From Bactrocera neohumeralis (Eukaryota > Arthropoda > Insecta > Diptera > Tephritidae): DNA of 64,000 nt. Each line of letters begins with the position of its first letter. The first letter of the stretch is position 1. Below are positions 38,126 through 51,287 of this stretch, piece after piece. Position numbers and translations under genes: made by a program. The stretch covers positions 14,229,401 through 14,293,400 of the forward strand of contig NC_065921.1 of assembly GCF_024586455.1 (NCBI RefSeq), given 5' to 3'. Under the pieces are notes generated by a model. That model did no database searches. It was not told where the DNA came from and was given only the letters and a program-made list of their open reading frames with translations.

Positions 38126-39554
38126 TGTTCTAAAAAAAGTTAATAGTAAATAAATCAATATTAATAATATTAAGGAAAACTGGAATCTTTCTAAGGAAAT
38201 TATCACCACTTTATATGTATATTATATAAATAAATATATTTGTTTAAAATTTAACCAAAACTTTATGTTGCAAGCTATTGCATGTCCAACATTTTTGAAC
38301 CAAAATTTTTTTTGTTAAGTCAACAAGTCGAATAATCACAATAGCTTATCCACTTATTTGCATCGATTTGTAGGCATTTTGCAACACTGAAGAGCGAATC
38401 GCTACCAAACAACAAAGGACAAAAAAATAAAGAATCAAACACCTCCTCATTCGGTAACAGCGAACTTCCTCCTGGTCGCTCCGTGCCGCCTCTACACTCC
38501 ACATATTCATTATGACTTTTACACCCACTTTGGAGTAGTGACTGAAGAGCAACGGCAGCACCCTTCCCCACATGTAAACTGCCAACAGCGTGTTTCAACC
38601 ACCAAAAACAAAAACTTTTCGCTCACACACACACACATATACATGGACACTTTAGTTGCTTGCCAGCTATTCATTCAACCATTCAGCCGTTCAAGCATTT
38701 GAGTCAAGCATTCGTTTGCTCGGCGTAATTAGTCAAAAATTCGTAAAGGAAAAAGTTCTGTGCCACACACACAGCGACACATATACATTTGCATATATAG
38801 TTGTAAATTCATTTGCCTGCCACATTCGTTGCTGCGCGCTACGCTTTTTTCCACCGCAATAACATTCACTTGAGAGTAGTTGTCTGCCACATGCCACAAA
38901 AACAGGGTGTGTTTTCCGCGATTGCCAGAGCTGGTATGCCGTTCAGCGCTGATGCCGGTGCTGATGATGATGCCGCTGATGGAGCAATGACTGCGCGCAA
39001 ACACTTTAATGCCAAACGCAAAAGCCACACGGCGGTGGATGGTGCGGCAGCGGCGCTGCAGGCGTGCAAACGCCGCAAAAAAGCCACAGAAAAGAGATAT
39101 TGGCACAAATGTAAAGTATTTCGAAGTGAAAAGGCGCATTGCATGGACGACCGCAGAGTTTAATGGTTGGCCGGAAGCTAACGCACACACTCACACACCC
39201 ACCCGAGCGCATGAACACACAAAGGTGCAACACAATAAGTAATAAAAGGAAAGCCAGGCGCACATTCGCCACGGCTGGCTGAGTTTTCTAGATGAAGATA
39301 TTTTTTCGGCTTTGTTTTTGAGTTTTTGGAAATTTACATCGTTTTTATTCGGTTTTGATGCAGTTTTTGGGCACTCGGCCTGCTGTTGCCATAATTTAAG
39401 TGGACTCAAAAGGCCGCGTGCAGACCGCAATAAAAAATATGGCATCCACAGAGTCGTAGAATGAAGAAATTGAAAATATGGGTGTACCACAGTGATAGTC
39501 AAATGGTAAAAAATGGTTGATTTCTGGCACTTTAACTTTCATATATTCGCTATT
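38126..39554. other. Non-coding, includes a GC-richer island with overlapping frames
   Basis: The stretch 38.8-39.2 kb has a GC-richer island open on both strands (116 codons on plus, 153 and 92 on minus). The plus frame has an Ala/Asp-rich stretch (SADAGADDDAADGAM) followed by Lys/Arg-rich sequence. No domain, convincing start or splice pattern supports a gene. Confidence 0.5.
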
Positions 39555-39557
39555 TAA

Positions 39558-39950
39558 CCCTCAGTTTATGAGATTTCGTTCTGAAAATTTGCATATATCC
39601 TTTTCTCTCAGAAAGGATACTGATTTCTCGGAACCATCAATATCGGCTTGCTATAGCATATAGCTGTCATACAAACTGATCGATCAAAATCTCCTACTTA
39701 TATGGGAAACTTTTTTATTTGGCGAGATATCTTCACGAAATCTGGCTGAAATTATTATCTAAAGCATCGCTATAAACTCCAAAAAAAAATGTTCAGATCG
39801 GCCTACTATAGCATATAGCCGCCATACAAACTGGCCGCAGAAATCTATATAAAGTTCTTTTTTAGCCTTTTATGCTATAGGCAATGCTCCTGTGAAGGAT
39901 ATTATAACCAAAGCTATATCCGGTTGTTAATATTTTTTCGTTTTTCTCCC
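39558..39950 (-). mobile_element. Dispersed 154-bp-unit repeat family, copy 6 (minus)
   Basis: In plus-strand reading, two CTATAGCATATAGC(T/C)G(T/C)CATAC units occur at about 39,651 and 39,808, joined by CGAGATATCTTCACGAAATC and TGTTCAGATCGG. The 5' terminal block of the family, inverted, follows: TATGCTATAGGCAATG and TGAAGGATATTATAACC near 39,870-39,910. Part of the tail (TCTCAGAAAGGATACTG) lies near 39,605. Confidence 0.85.
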
Positions 39951-40977
39951 TTGTGCTTTGTAGTCTGCGCTTTTCGCCCCAAATTTAAAGTCATATTTGC
40001 TACCACAGCGCTTTTCTAAATTTATCTTTCGTTTGGTTTTTTGCTCACCCACTCTTTGACATCGTCAGATGGACGCACGCAGTCCTTTCTCTTGTTTTCA
40101 CTTTGAAATTTGAATGCTTGTTTGCTTGTTTTTCATTTTCGGTTCTTATTCGTTTCGCTCGTTTTTATGACATTTCAACAACCGAAACTCTAACTGCCAT
40201 TGACACATCGTAAATCATTGTTTATTAATTGCTGTCATTTTGTGATGTGGCACACAGCAGTTTGTTCGTGTTGTCAGTGAAGTTGTAAATTTGTGCTTGA
40301 CAATAACGACAAACAACAAAAATTTAGATTTTAAGGCTGAAATATTTCGCGGCGCAGTATTTTAACGGCTGTTTGTGAAGCAACTCACAAAAAAATAGCA
40401 AAACTAATAAATTTTAACAAATTGGGTCAGAAAATTCTGAAAATTGCTGGCATACACATTTTAGAATCATTTTTTGTGAAAATATTTTAAAACATTTCTA
40501 TGAATATATTCCTAAACCTGCATATGGGATTACGAACTAATTGTGGGCAAATTGGAATATGCTACTGCTTTTAATTAAGCAAAATGTGAAAATATATAAA
40601 TATGTTCTATAAATAAAATCAGCTAAGGCAATTAAAGTCCACGTGGATCAATCTATTTTTGTTGTTTTTTTTATAATTTTCAGTCATAAAATTTTGAGAA
40701 TATTCATGCGAACGCCTGCAGCTTTGAGTCTTTTTATATTACGTATACGCCATGTCGTCTCGTCAGAGAATTATTACAACTTGAAAGTCATATTTACAGA
40801 ATATAAAATAGCATTAATCTACTAGGAATTTCGAATTTTGGAGCGCTTCGAGGGTGTGAGAGAACATACATACATATATGCTAGCAATGTTTGTGAATGT
40901 TTCATAAGAAATTTCTTTTAAGAAGTTTTGCAAATGAGCAATGTTGAGCATACGCCCGGTATGACACGTTTCATTAT
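39951..40977. other. Non-coding, no gene recognised
   Basis: AT-rich with T-rich and GTTTTTCATTTTCG-type runs. Nothing coding or structured is recognised. Confidence 0.6.
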
Positions 40978-41643
40978 ATTAACATTACCATTAACATTAA
41001 CATTAACATTAACATTAACATTAACATTAACATTAACATTCACATTAACATTAACATTAACATTAACATTAACATTAACATTAAAATTAACATTAACATT
41101 AACATTAACATTAACATTAACATTAACATTAACATTAACATTAACATTAACATTAACATTAACATTAACATTAACATTAACATTAACATTAACATTAACA
41201 TTAACATTAACATTAACATTAACATTAACATTAACATTAACATTAACATTAACATTAACATTAACATTAACATTAACATTAACATTAACATTAACATTAA
41301 CATTAACATTAACATTAACATTAACATTAACATTAACATTAACATTAACATTAACATTAACATTAACATTAACATTAACATTAACATTAACATTAACATT
41401 AACATTAACATTAACATTAACATTAACATTAACATTAACATTAACATTAACATTAACATTAACATTAACATTAACATTAACATTAACATTAACATTAACA
41501 TTAACATTAACATTAACATTAACATTAACATTAACATTAACATTAACATTAACATTAACATTAACATTAACATTAACATTAACATTAACATTAACAATAA
41601 CATTAACATTAACATTAACATTAACATTAACATTAACATTAAC
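40978..41643. repeat. ATTAAC hexamer array, 666 bp
   Basis: 666 bp equals exactly 111 hexamers in uninterrupted register. I find only four base changes, at 40,988, 41,041, 41,085 and 41,597, all near the two ends; the 511 bp between the last two are perfect. Because neither the TTA-ACA frame nor its complement contains a stop, it creates a 243-codon Leu-Thr frame on plus and a 201-codon Met-Leu frame on minus, which are not genes. It is not the insect telomere repeat TTAGG. Confidence 0.97.
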
Positions 41644-43239
41644 AAATAAAAATACTTAAAGCCCGAAAATATGTTACAATGACCTTTGCCAATGCATACA
41701 CCTAATCACTCAGTTATGAAAATAAACCAGAAATACTCAGAAGCAACCAGAAGCCCGTAAGGAAGCCACTGAAAAGCTCCAAGACTCAATAAAACACAAA
41801 GCATTCATAGCTGATTGGCGACAATGCGATTACAGTGCATTGTTCCAGTGCAAACAATAACACACTCTCATCAGCTTTCAAGTTTTTATGCAAAAATAAC
41901 GGCATATTAGTTTAAGGAAGTAAGTTTTTAACTATATTTCGCATTATGACTGCAGCTAGTGCCCGTAAAGCTTAACAAGATAATACTTGAGAGCAAAGTA
42001 GAGTTCAGAAAACATTGCTTTGTTTCACGCACACACATATACACACACTCATAAACACATAAAAACTCTTACTTTTATGGCATATGTGGCATGCGCTTGT
42101 TTGCAACACTTCCACATTTCAAGTGATTGAGTGAGTGAATGTACACACACATATGTATATATAAAAGTGTAGCTGTGCATGTGCGTTGACTACAGCAGTA
42201 GCTGTGACACAAAACGCTGTCAAAACTGCTAAACAAGAAGAGTTAAAAGTCAAGTGTGTTGTAGGAAAAGTAGTAAAAACTAGTAGTGAAAACAGCAGGC
42301 AGCCATCCATCATCAATGGCGAGAAAAGTGCACTTCATATACATACATACACACATACTAGTATAGCTATGTATGTGAAGGGTATGCAGCGAGCGGTGTG
42401 TTGTGGCAGCAGCAAGCTGTTGACTGACTAGCAGCATGCTGTACGAGCGTTGGACGCTTATTTTAGTTGCAAGTGCGATATACACGCAAGTGTGTGTGTG
42501 TGTCAATAAAGCAACACCTACAAGCAAGTAAGGCATGTGCAACAGAACGTTCAGCGGTCGCTTGCCTCGTCATATGCATACTTTGTTGCAGCACTTAGCA
42601 TACGTTTTACTACTTTTGAAGCAGCTAGTTGCCACTACTTATTTTAATACTTTGCTACTTGCTTAGTTACTCACTTATTCACACTAGCAGATATGTGTGT
42701 ATGTGCGTGTGTATAGTTACTGCCACTAGTGTTGACTGGTGCGCCGCTCCAAGTCTCGACAGCCACTTGACTTTCTTAACTATCATCAATTTAACGCTTA
42801 CACATACGTGGCTGAGCATAAAGGCGACAATGACGGGGCAGTGTGTGCTGAAATTTCGCGCGCAAGTGTGGGTGTGTGGCAGTGGTACTATCGGTATTGC
42901 AATGTGATATGTCAAAATATGTTTACATACCAATGTTGATACGAAGCGGTGCGAAGGAGTAGGAGTTGGAGCATTTTAAAGAGGCTGAAGCGGTTTGAGT
43001 GAGTGAATTAGTATAGGAGTGAGTACATGCGTGAAGAAGCTGCAGCTCTTGATTCATATATACATATATGAGCTTGTTTGCTGTTTTAATCGATATAAAC
43101 ACAAACATACATACACACAAACAAATATGCACTTGAAAATTCGTCTACAATTACGACAGCATCACATTGCAGCAGTCAAGCTTGAATGCCTGCCACACAC
43201 GGTGCGACTAATTGGAACGCCAACACATACATATATTTG
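41644..43239. other. Non-coding, no gene recognised
   Basis: Many ACACACATAC and TGTGTGTG runs (42.0-43.2 kb) with short overlapping frames on both strands. No recognisable protein motif. Confidence 0.6.
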
Positions 43240-43995
43240 TTTACACCCTGTAGAGTTTATATCGCACCACCATTTCTTATAGCTGCCATACAAACTGATC
43301 AATCAAACTCAAGTCCTTCTATGGAAATATTTTTATTTGACGAGATATCGCCACCAAATTTGACACAGATCACTGCCCAAGACAGCGCTACAATCCCTAT
43401 AAAAATTGTTTAGATCGACCCACTATAGCATATACATAGCTACCATACAAACTGATCGGTCAAACTCAAATCCTTGTTGGGAAAACTTTTTACTTGACGA
43501 GATATCATCACAAAATTTGGTACAAGTTATTGTCTCAGAAAGCCCTGCAATCTCTGAATAAATTGTTCAGATCGGATTACTATAGCTTATGGCTGCCATA
43601 CAAGCTGCTCGGGCAAACATAAGTCCTTGTATGGAAAACGTTTTTATTTCATAAAATATCTACACAAAGTTTAGCACAAATTATTGCCTCAGAAAATACT
43701 ACAATCTCTGAATAAATTGCTCAGATCAGATAACAATGGCTTATGTCAGTCATACAAACTGATCTGGCAAACTCAAGTCCTTGTATGGAAAACTATTTTA
43801 TTTGACGAGATATCATCACGAAATTTAGCAAGGCTTATTGGCCAAAGTAAAACTATAATCTCCGAAAAAATTGTTCAGATCGACCTACTATAACATATAG
43901 CTGTCATACAAACTGACCGTTGAAAATTAAAATAAATCTCTTTATACACTTTTATTATAAGAAATGCTGCTGTGAAGGGTATTATAAATGTAAAA
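43240..43995 (-). mobile_element. Dispersed 154-bp-unit repeat family, copy 7 (minus, five units)
   Basis: Five CATACAA(A/G)CTG units occur at about 43,286, 43,444, 43,597, 43,751 and 43,906, with spacings of 158, 153, 154 and 155 bp. Each unit has TTGACGAGATATC or a variant, CAAATTT and GTTCAGATCG. The family 5' block, inverted, ends the copy (TGCTGTGAAGGGTATTATAA near 43,965). It begins with ACACCCTGTAGAGTTTATA, perhaps a degraded terminal hairpin. The tail seen in other copies is missing. It has the most units of any copy here. Confidence 0.9.
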
Positions 43996-46900
43996 ATAAT
44001 CTATCGAATATTCGATAGTGGTCTCAAAACCGTGCGTAAGTCCAACTACTACTTTTCCTACAGGGTCGGTATTAAAACTAGTTACACTTACATATATTTA
44101 TATAAATATTTACATATACATACACGCGACACATGTTCATGCCAGCTACTGAGCTTGCTTCCTGAATTACAAGTGCATATATTGTACTTGTTGTTGTTAT
44201 TGCTGTTGCTGCCGCGAGACGCAGCCAGTCAAGTGTTACTGACATTAAACGCGCACTTGAAAATGTTAACGGCACATGGTGTTTTTGTTGTAGTACTCTC
44301 CGTTGCATTACCGCCAACGTCAGCACTGTTGCATGATGCATGTCTTCCTGGCAGCAGTGTAGCATTACATGGTGGCAACTCTTGCTGTGGTTACTGTTTT
44401 TTACTTTTGGTGTTGTTGTTGGCGACGCAGTGCAATAACCGCAGTAACCATGGCATTAGCGCATTCGAATTGCTGGCTGAAGTGGCAAAGGGCTTGCAGG
44501 CACATACACTTGCAGCAAATAGTTGCACGTATGTGTGTGTGTCTGATTTTTTAGTACAGGGTGTTATTGGGAAAAAATCCTCGGAACGCACTCGACATTT
44601 TTCTATATATTAATATTGCGCTTTTAATAAATATAAAGCATTACTGCTGCATGGCCTGCGGTTGTTGCATTTAACACCTTTTGCCAACACAGTGTTGTTG
44701 CATGCAAAGTAAGTAGACATAATGTATATGTGGCATGTTGCAAATATTTGCCGCTGGCGTCTGGGCGGCTGTTGCATAATGCATAAGTTTTGGCTGGCGG
44801 CAACAACAACAATAACACTAAAAAGCAACAAAAACACTAACAAAACAACAACAAGCAGAAAAGTAAGAAAAAGAAAATAACAAAAGTGTTGAAAAATAAT
44901 CAAAAAGTTATTTGCATGCCATAAAAAAATAAAAAAAAATAACAACAACAACAAAACAAACTTGCAACAACAGCTCAGTATATACATACATAAGTATTAC
45001 TATTTATGCATATTTTCATGTTCATATGCCATTTAATATTTACAACATAACAAAAAGCCATAACAACAACATCGACAACAACAAAAAGTGTCGCTACGTT
45101 ATATTAAATTGTTATTGTATGCAGTTGTTGTAATTTATTTCACTACTTTATGCAGTCACTGTTGCATGCTGCACGTCGGCATGACTGCAATGTGGCGTGA
45201 CGTCGCCGCCGCCGCCACTATGTACACTAACTGCTGGCGCCTACGCTGCCCGCACCCGCGCCACAAGATTAATGTTTGCCGGCATTTTAAACGTAAAAAT
45301 TGTTGAATTTATTATTTGCCGTTGTTGCTATAATTTTTTTTTGTTTTTGTAAATAGTTGTTATAGTTGGACTTTGTTGTTTTCTGGCTTCTCAACTGGCA
45401 ATAAAAGCGAAATCAGCGTAATGGTTCGGCATTTACGAACCAATGACTGGCTATTTGTTAAAGCAACGCGAGATTTTAAGTTGCAACACAAATGAGGGAA
45501 AGAAGAAATACTTGATCCAAAGGTAAGCGCGAGCACTTTAAACCAAAAATTTGCCGCTTTCAGTTTGCTTGCTTACAATTTTATATTGAGGAATCTTGTT
45601 GCCATATTTGTATTAAATTTAGTACTAAAAACCAAACCTGTGTGAGTTCCCAGTTTTATGTGGATATATAGTGTAATCGAATTGATCTATTTTTAATCTT
45701 AAAACAGTCTTAATAATAGAAATCTAAATTCGAAACCAAGTATTATTGACTATGTATGATACGTTGGTGTTCCTTGTGTTGAGTTTGTAATAATATTTTT
45801 CTACAGAAATATAAAGGATCATAAAACTTCGTAAGAAAGTTGTAAAAGCAGGTAGGGAAACAATAAAAGCCCACATAGTCAGTCTTTTATTTATAAATAT
45901 ATATATTTCAGTACGTATATTTAGTAATTAAATCTGGAAAGCACTTTATTAAATCAAGAATTTATTTTTTTCATAAAATCGTTATCAACTTTTTCTAGAA
46001 TTAACATACGACTAGTCCCTTCTTATGTTTAAAGCCATAAACCAAGGTTACGCGCTAAATTGTTGCCTACATTTAGGCGAAAAGTCAAATATTCGTTTAT
46101 TTTGGGTGAGGAACTGTCAAATCGGTCCGAAAAAATTAATTCATAGCATACTTTTCGGCGTCAATCCAAAAATTAGAAAAATTATAGAAAAAAATATACA
46201 AAGAATATCTGAAGTCAAGATAAAGACTTCTGATATTACTCATACAGAAAAAGCGTATATTTTTTCTAAGAAGTTTTCGAAAACTATTGAGTGAAAAGAA
46301 AACAAGTGCGAATCCAAAATTGTTACGAGTTCCATACGGTTTTGAGATATGTAATATACGTCATCTTACGTTCAAGACGATTAAATTTTGAAATACGTAA
46401 GATGTTATTGTATATTTTGCAACACAAAGTAGTTTCAGCTTGGTAACTGGTAAAAATGTGCTACTCAACAGTTATAATTCAATGTTTTACGGTATTACGT
46501 GGGTTTTAGATTTAAAAAAAATGTTTTCTTATCATATTTTTTTTTAAATACTGTGATATGTCTAGAATAGAGGAGTTAGAACTTTTGGGAGAGCGGCTAG
46601 TCAGGTTAGACCGTTCGACTACTCCAATCTTTGACCGTGTTTTTCTCGAAAAATCGTTTTCAAAGACGGTGGTCACGATTACTCAGAAACAGAAGATAAA
46701 TAGATGAGGATTTCATACCGATTTGTGCCCTTAGAAACTAGTAAAAACGATCTTATTGAAATTTTTCGCAGTTCTTCTAAATAAGATGACTTCGTGATTG
46801 ATTGAAGGATTTTTTAGATTAAAATTAATTTTTTTTTAAGTAATTTGTGATAGAAATCTAAACTTAAAATCATACTGCAACTTTGCCAAACATATATTAT

Positions 46901-48910
46901 TTTTAAATCCTTTTATTAACATTCAGCTCCTTACCGAGTAGATTGAGTGGTGCTTCCGGGAACCAGCTGTCATTGGCTGAATTTCCAAAAAAATAAATTA
47001 TGAAAAATTCACACAAAAATTATTCAAGTTAGTCTTTGATATGCTCAAATTTGTAATAAGCTAATTAATTTATCATATAAAAAAAATTGGTGAAAATAGA
47101 CATTTTTTGGTAACCTCTTAACGTACCTTTTCTGGTATGAGGTAAGCTAAACTCTTAGCCAGAAGTTGTTTTTATTGTACTTGAAAATAAAATTTGTTTT
47201 TATTTTTCTAAAATGCTGTATTTTTCGATATTAGAAAATATAAAAAATATGACTAATAAATAAATAAGGTTTTCTAGGAAGCACACGTAGTAGCCAACAT
47301 GGCGTATGAGTAATATTGACTGAAGTAGAAAATTTCAGAAGAATAAAGCTTACATGTGTAAGTTATCCACGAAAAAGTTAGTTTAATGCATTATGATGAA
47401 ATAGGGGAAAAAATACAAAAATTACAACAACCTCAAAAACAAAAATACGCTGAAAAGCCTCTTATATGAGCAATACTTGCTAGTACATTTGCTTTTCTAC
47501 TAGTATATATTAGTATACTATTTTCTGTTAGTAACAAACCTAAGCCCACTTGCCTTGAAATAAAAGCGTATACTTCCATGTACAAACTGGTGAGGAAAAT
47601 TTAATTTTAATACCAACGCACAAACACACACTATATTACAAAAGCAAAAGAAAAAAATCACAGCAATAATGCGGAAAACAAAAGAGCAAACAAAAAGGAA
47701 GAAATGTCTCATGACAGAGGAAACAAAATAAGGATATGCAAATAATTTCGTTATGCTTTGCTTACATTTTTCACAACTACCCGCATTTGGCTGCGCTTTT
47801 TTTCTAATTCCGCCAGTGAAGTAGCAAACATTGTGTCTGCAAAGTTTTAGCGCGCACATACAAAAGCAACAACAAAGCCGCACACAAGTGTAGTAAGCAA
47901 CATAAACAACAACAAAGTGACAGTGTGAGCAGTGTGCGGGTGTAAAAATGGAATCAACGGGAAAATCGTGAAACAAAAATTGAAAACAGGAAAAAAATGC
48001 TTGAAATGTTCACGCGACACGGATCCACTCCTGGAAACGTGCAATATACGCGCAGAAAAAAAAATATTATAATAACAACAACATACAACAGGAGTGAAAA
48101 AGTGTAACAAACGCTGCGCGCAACACAAAAGCGAGACGAAATGAAAGCCATGACGGCGTGAAACTGACGCGCCGAGTGAACATATGAAAAAGGATAACAA
48201 GTGCAGGTGACAGCAAAGGATATTTAGAAAAGGTGTGTGCAACACGCTTTTTGGTACGACTAGCCGAGATATGTATGTAAAGGAGACCACACATATAAAT
48301 GGTATGTGTATACATATGAATGCAAATAAATATGTGAATGTGTGTGTAAGCAGTGTTGTGCGAGTATATTATTGTAAACGCACACTTGCTTTTTGGAAAA
48401 ACTGCCATTTGCTGAATTTTTCTGATTCTCTTTTTTATAGTCTGACTTAAGTTTGTTGTTTCTGCTTTTGTTTCATGTCTGTTTGCATATTTGAGGCTAA
48501 AGTGCATAATCATGAATTTTATTTCGTGGATTATTGCCTAAATTTATTGTTGAAGTGTTTGTTTGACATTTTGTTATGTTGGTTGTTGTTGTTTTATATT
48601 ATTTTTATTGTTTTTTCTTTGCATGCTGCTCATTTATTGTTCTCTGCGCTTTTGTTTCGCAATGTGCTGCTACATTTGCGAATTTTTATGCGGAGTCACA
48701 GCAAGTATTACGTGTGTGGCAGCGAATACACCAACACATGCACATATACAAGAGTTGAATGAGTAAGCTTTTAGAAGACAAGTGTTGAATTTTGTATTTT
48801 CACAAATTTTAACACGAAAGAGATGAAACAGAAAGTTATTAAAATTTAAATGGTTGCCAGATGTGTTGAAAAAAAAAATATTTATTAAATAAAGAGTAAA
48901 CTTTGGAAAA
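43996..48910. other. Non-coding, no gene recognised
   Basis: 44.1-45.3 kb is GC-richer with GTTGTTGTT and AACAACAAC runs (44,800-45,090). The rest is AT-rich. A 213-codon frame (43,972-44,613) starts inside the repeat copy and runs through leucine-coding TTG/CTG simple sequence, and the 125-152-codon minus frames (44.6, 47.5-48.5 kb) are Phe/Cys-rich complements of A- and CA-rich DNA. None is credible. Confidence 0.55.
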
Positions 48911-48916
48911 AAATGA

Positions 48917-49605
48917 AAACAAGAAGTAACTACGGCCACACCGAAGCTTAATACCCTTCACAACTTAAAATAGTAGAAGAAAGCCTTGGTCTTGATTCTG
49001 ATCGACCAGTTTGTATGGCAGCTATATGCTATAGTGGTCGGATATGAAAAATTGTTGCGGATATTATATCGTTGCTTTAAACAATAATGCGTGCCGAATT
49101 TCATGAAGATATCTCGACAAATAAGAAAGTTTTCCCCACAATGACTTGAATTTGATCGATCAGTTTGTATGGCAGCTCTATGCTATAGTGATCCGATCTA
49201 AACAATTTCTTCGAAGATTGTGGCAATGCTTTGGAAAATAATTTGTGTCGAATTTCATGTGGATACCTTGTCAAATAAAAAAGTTTTCCATACTAGGACT
49301 TGAGTTTTATCCGTCAATTTGTATGGCAGCTATATGCTATAGTGATCCGATATCGGTAGTTTCGACAAATGAGCAGCTTCTTGAGGAGAAAAGGATATGT
49401 GCAAAATTTCAGATCGATGTCTCTGAAACTAAGGGACCTGTTGCGTATATAATGAGGGACATACAGACGGAAAAGGTCGCCGATTCAACAATCGACTTAG
49501 CTCGTTCCGCTGATCACCAGAAAATACATATATTTTACAAGATCTCCGCCGTTTTCTTCTGGGTGTTACAACATTTTTGGCAAATTTGATATACATATCT
49601 GTTTG
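48917..49605 (+). mobile_element. Dispersed 154-bp-unit repeat family, copy 8 (nearly full length)
   Basis: Starts CAAGAAGTAACTACGGCCAC followed by ACCGAAGCTTAATACCCTTC. It has three units with TTTGTATGGCAGCT at about 49,010, 49,164 and 49,318, a spacing of 154 bp. The family tail follows (ATGAGCAGCTTCTTGAGGAG, TTTCAGATCGATGTCTC, ACATACAGACGGA, GATCTCCGCCGTTTTCTTCT, GGGTGTTACAA). The terminal hairpin is degraded. A 114-codon frame inside it is not a gene. Together with copy 4 it gives the order of the whole element: 5' block, n units, tail, hairpin. Confidence 0.9.
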
Positions 49606-49624
49606 AGGTATTAATATTTTTGTT

Positions 49625-50035
49625 TAGGCTTGCCACCTTTTGAAGAATAAAATTACATAAATGTCTGTTTCAAATAAAATAAAAAGTAGAATTACTCAAG
49701 TACAACTTGTGTACAAAAAAATTATTTTGACTGGCTTAGGCTAACGTATAAAAGTGGTGGGCCTTGCCACCTATTTAAAATTTTCAGAAATGTATGGTTC
49801 TCACAATTCCAAAAACTGCAATCAAGAGAATGGTTTTACAGAAAGCCATACAAATATAATTGGAAAGAAATAAAATTGAGATGTTGCCACCTGTTTGAAA
49901 TAATGCAAAAATAAAATTCTTAGAAAATTGCTGGAATTTTGTTTTAAATTTTCCGATTCGATGTGGGTGTGGCTCCGCTGATTATAGAGAAATGAAATTG
50001 AAATGTTGCCACCTGATTCATTATTTTATTATTTA
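49625..50035 (-). repeat. ~125-bp tandem repeat with GGTGGCAA core (minus)
   Basis: TTGCCACCT occurs near 49,632, 49,759, 49,885 and 50,007, at spacings of 127, 126 and 122 bp. The last two units are preceded by AGAAAT(A)AAATTGA(G/A)ATG. On the minus strand the core reads AGGTGGCAA, the same as the satellite at 36.3-38.0 kb, but the rest of the unit is different. Confidence 0.8.
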
Positions 50036-50039
50036 TGCT

Positions 50040-51287
50040 TGAATTTTTGTTATATATTTCTAGTTTGAGTAGATGAACCTAAACTAGGTTCTTACTAGAA
50101 AATTAGTAGTAGAAAAAAATTACTAAAAAATATTGTACATTTCTTCTTAACACAAAAAAATTTAAACTCAGAAACCCAAATCTAGTCTTCTCATCCTGTC
50201 ACGAAGAGCATAACTCATAGAAATTAAGCAAAAAAGGACCGTATGTTATCTTTCCGCTGCATTTCCCATGTTCATACAGCACTATACTTTTGCCAAAAAA
50301 CAGGATGTAAACACACATATGCTGCTTGTATGCCCCACATTTGTGCCACATAAGAAAACAGGCTCATATACACTCATAAATTCGCAATGAAAACATACGC
50401 GCCGCATAAATAGAATATATGACACGGCGCAGCAAATGTTAGTAGCAAGCAACTAACTGCATTTCCTGGCATGTAAATTCTTGTAACCCAATTTCATGTT
50501 GCAACACAGCATTCTACCACATACTACGCAACTCGCTGGTGGCCATGCAAAAGTACGAAATAAAAACTTATCTGGCTGTTTTCAATTTGCGACACTTTAT
50601 TGTGGCAACTTTTGTGCAATTTTTATAATACATGCAACATGCAACATGCTCTTTGAATGCGAAATTTTTATATTGCTGCAACGGTATGAGACGAAGCAAT
50701 GTGTTTTCATATATTTTAACAAGAGTTTATCGCCGGCAATACGCTTGTGGCAAGTAAATAATTAATTCTGCAGCGAGTGGCAGCGTCGCTTTTATGCATT
50801 TTTCCGGAGTTGCAGCGAATTAAAAAGGCTGAGGAAATATAAATATACAGATATAAATGTGTGGGTGTGTGGGTGCGCATGAATTTTATGAGCATTTTGT
50901 GGTACATAAAAGCACACGATAGGCATCTTGCCGCACTTCCGTTAATACATACATATGTAAATGCCACACATGAGCAAGCGAACGCAATGTAATGGAAGAA
51001 TTGTTATATGCAGTGCTGCCAAAGTAATATGCTTGACTGTGCTGCAACCTACTACAAGTGTGGTGGCAAGTCAGTTAGCGTTGCTGGAGTTGCAACCAGA
51101 GATGGCATTGTCAAACCGACAATGTCGTGGTAAGGATTTTTCCTGCATTCTAATAGCTTCCTCAAGGCAGTGTGTGAGTGGCAAGCGGCTGTATGTGCTG
51201 CACAGTTAGACGGAATCGGTGTTTACATTTGCCTCTTCCGCTGCTGCCGACACTCGTGCAACATCCGCACACAAGAGTTGCATATAG
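50040..51287. other. Non-coding, no gene recognised
   Basis: AT-rich to 50.2 kb, then balanced with TTGCAAC and ATGCAACATG words. Frames here (up to 89 codons) show no motif. Confidence 0.6.

Noticed and set aside
38813..39163. 116-codon plus-strand frame with Ala/Asp-rich and basic stretches
   Set aside because: Opposite strand is equally open, there is no ATG at the frame's start and no domain; kept only as part of a GC-richer island.
40978..41643. Telomere-like repeat
   Set aside because: ATTAAC is not the arthropod TTAGG repeat, and dipterans generally lack TTAGG telomeres; the array is interstitial simple sequence.
40928..41659. 243-codon Leu-Thr frame and the 201-codon Met-Leu frame opposite
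   Set aside because: Pure consequence of the ATTAAC hexamer array.
43246..43256. ACCCTGTAGA, similar to the start of miR-10
   Set aside because: Only ten bases match, it lies at the end of a dispersed repeat and no precursor hairpin is evident.
43972..44613. 213-codon plus-strand frame
   Set aside because: Starts inside a dispersed-repeat copy and depends on simple TTG/CTG sequence for its leucine runs.
47518..48513. Three overlapping 147-152-codon minus-strand frames
   Set aside because: Phe/Cys/His-rich translations in different frames of A- and ACA-rich DNA; mutually incompatible.
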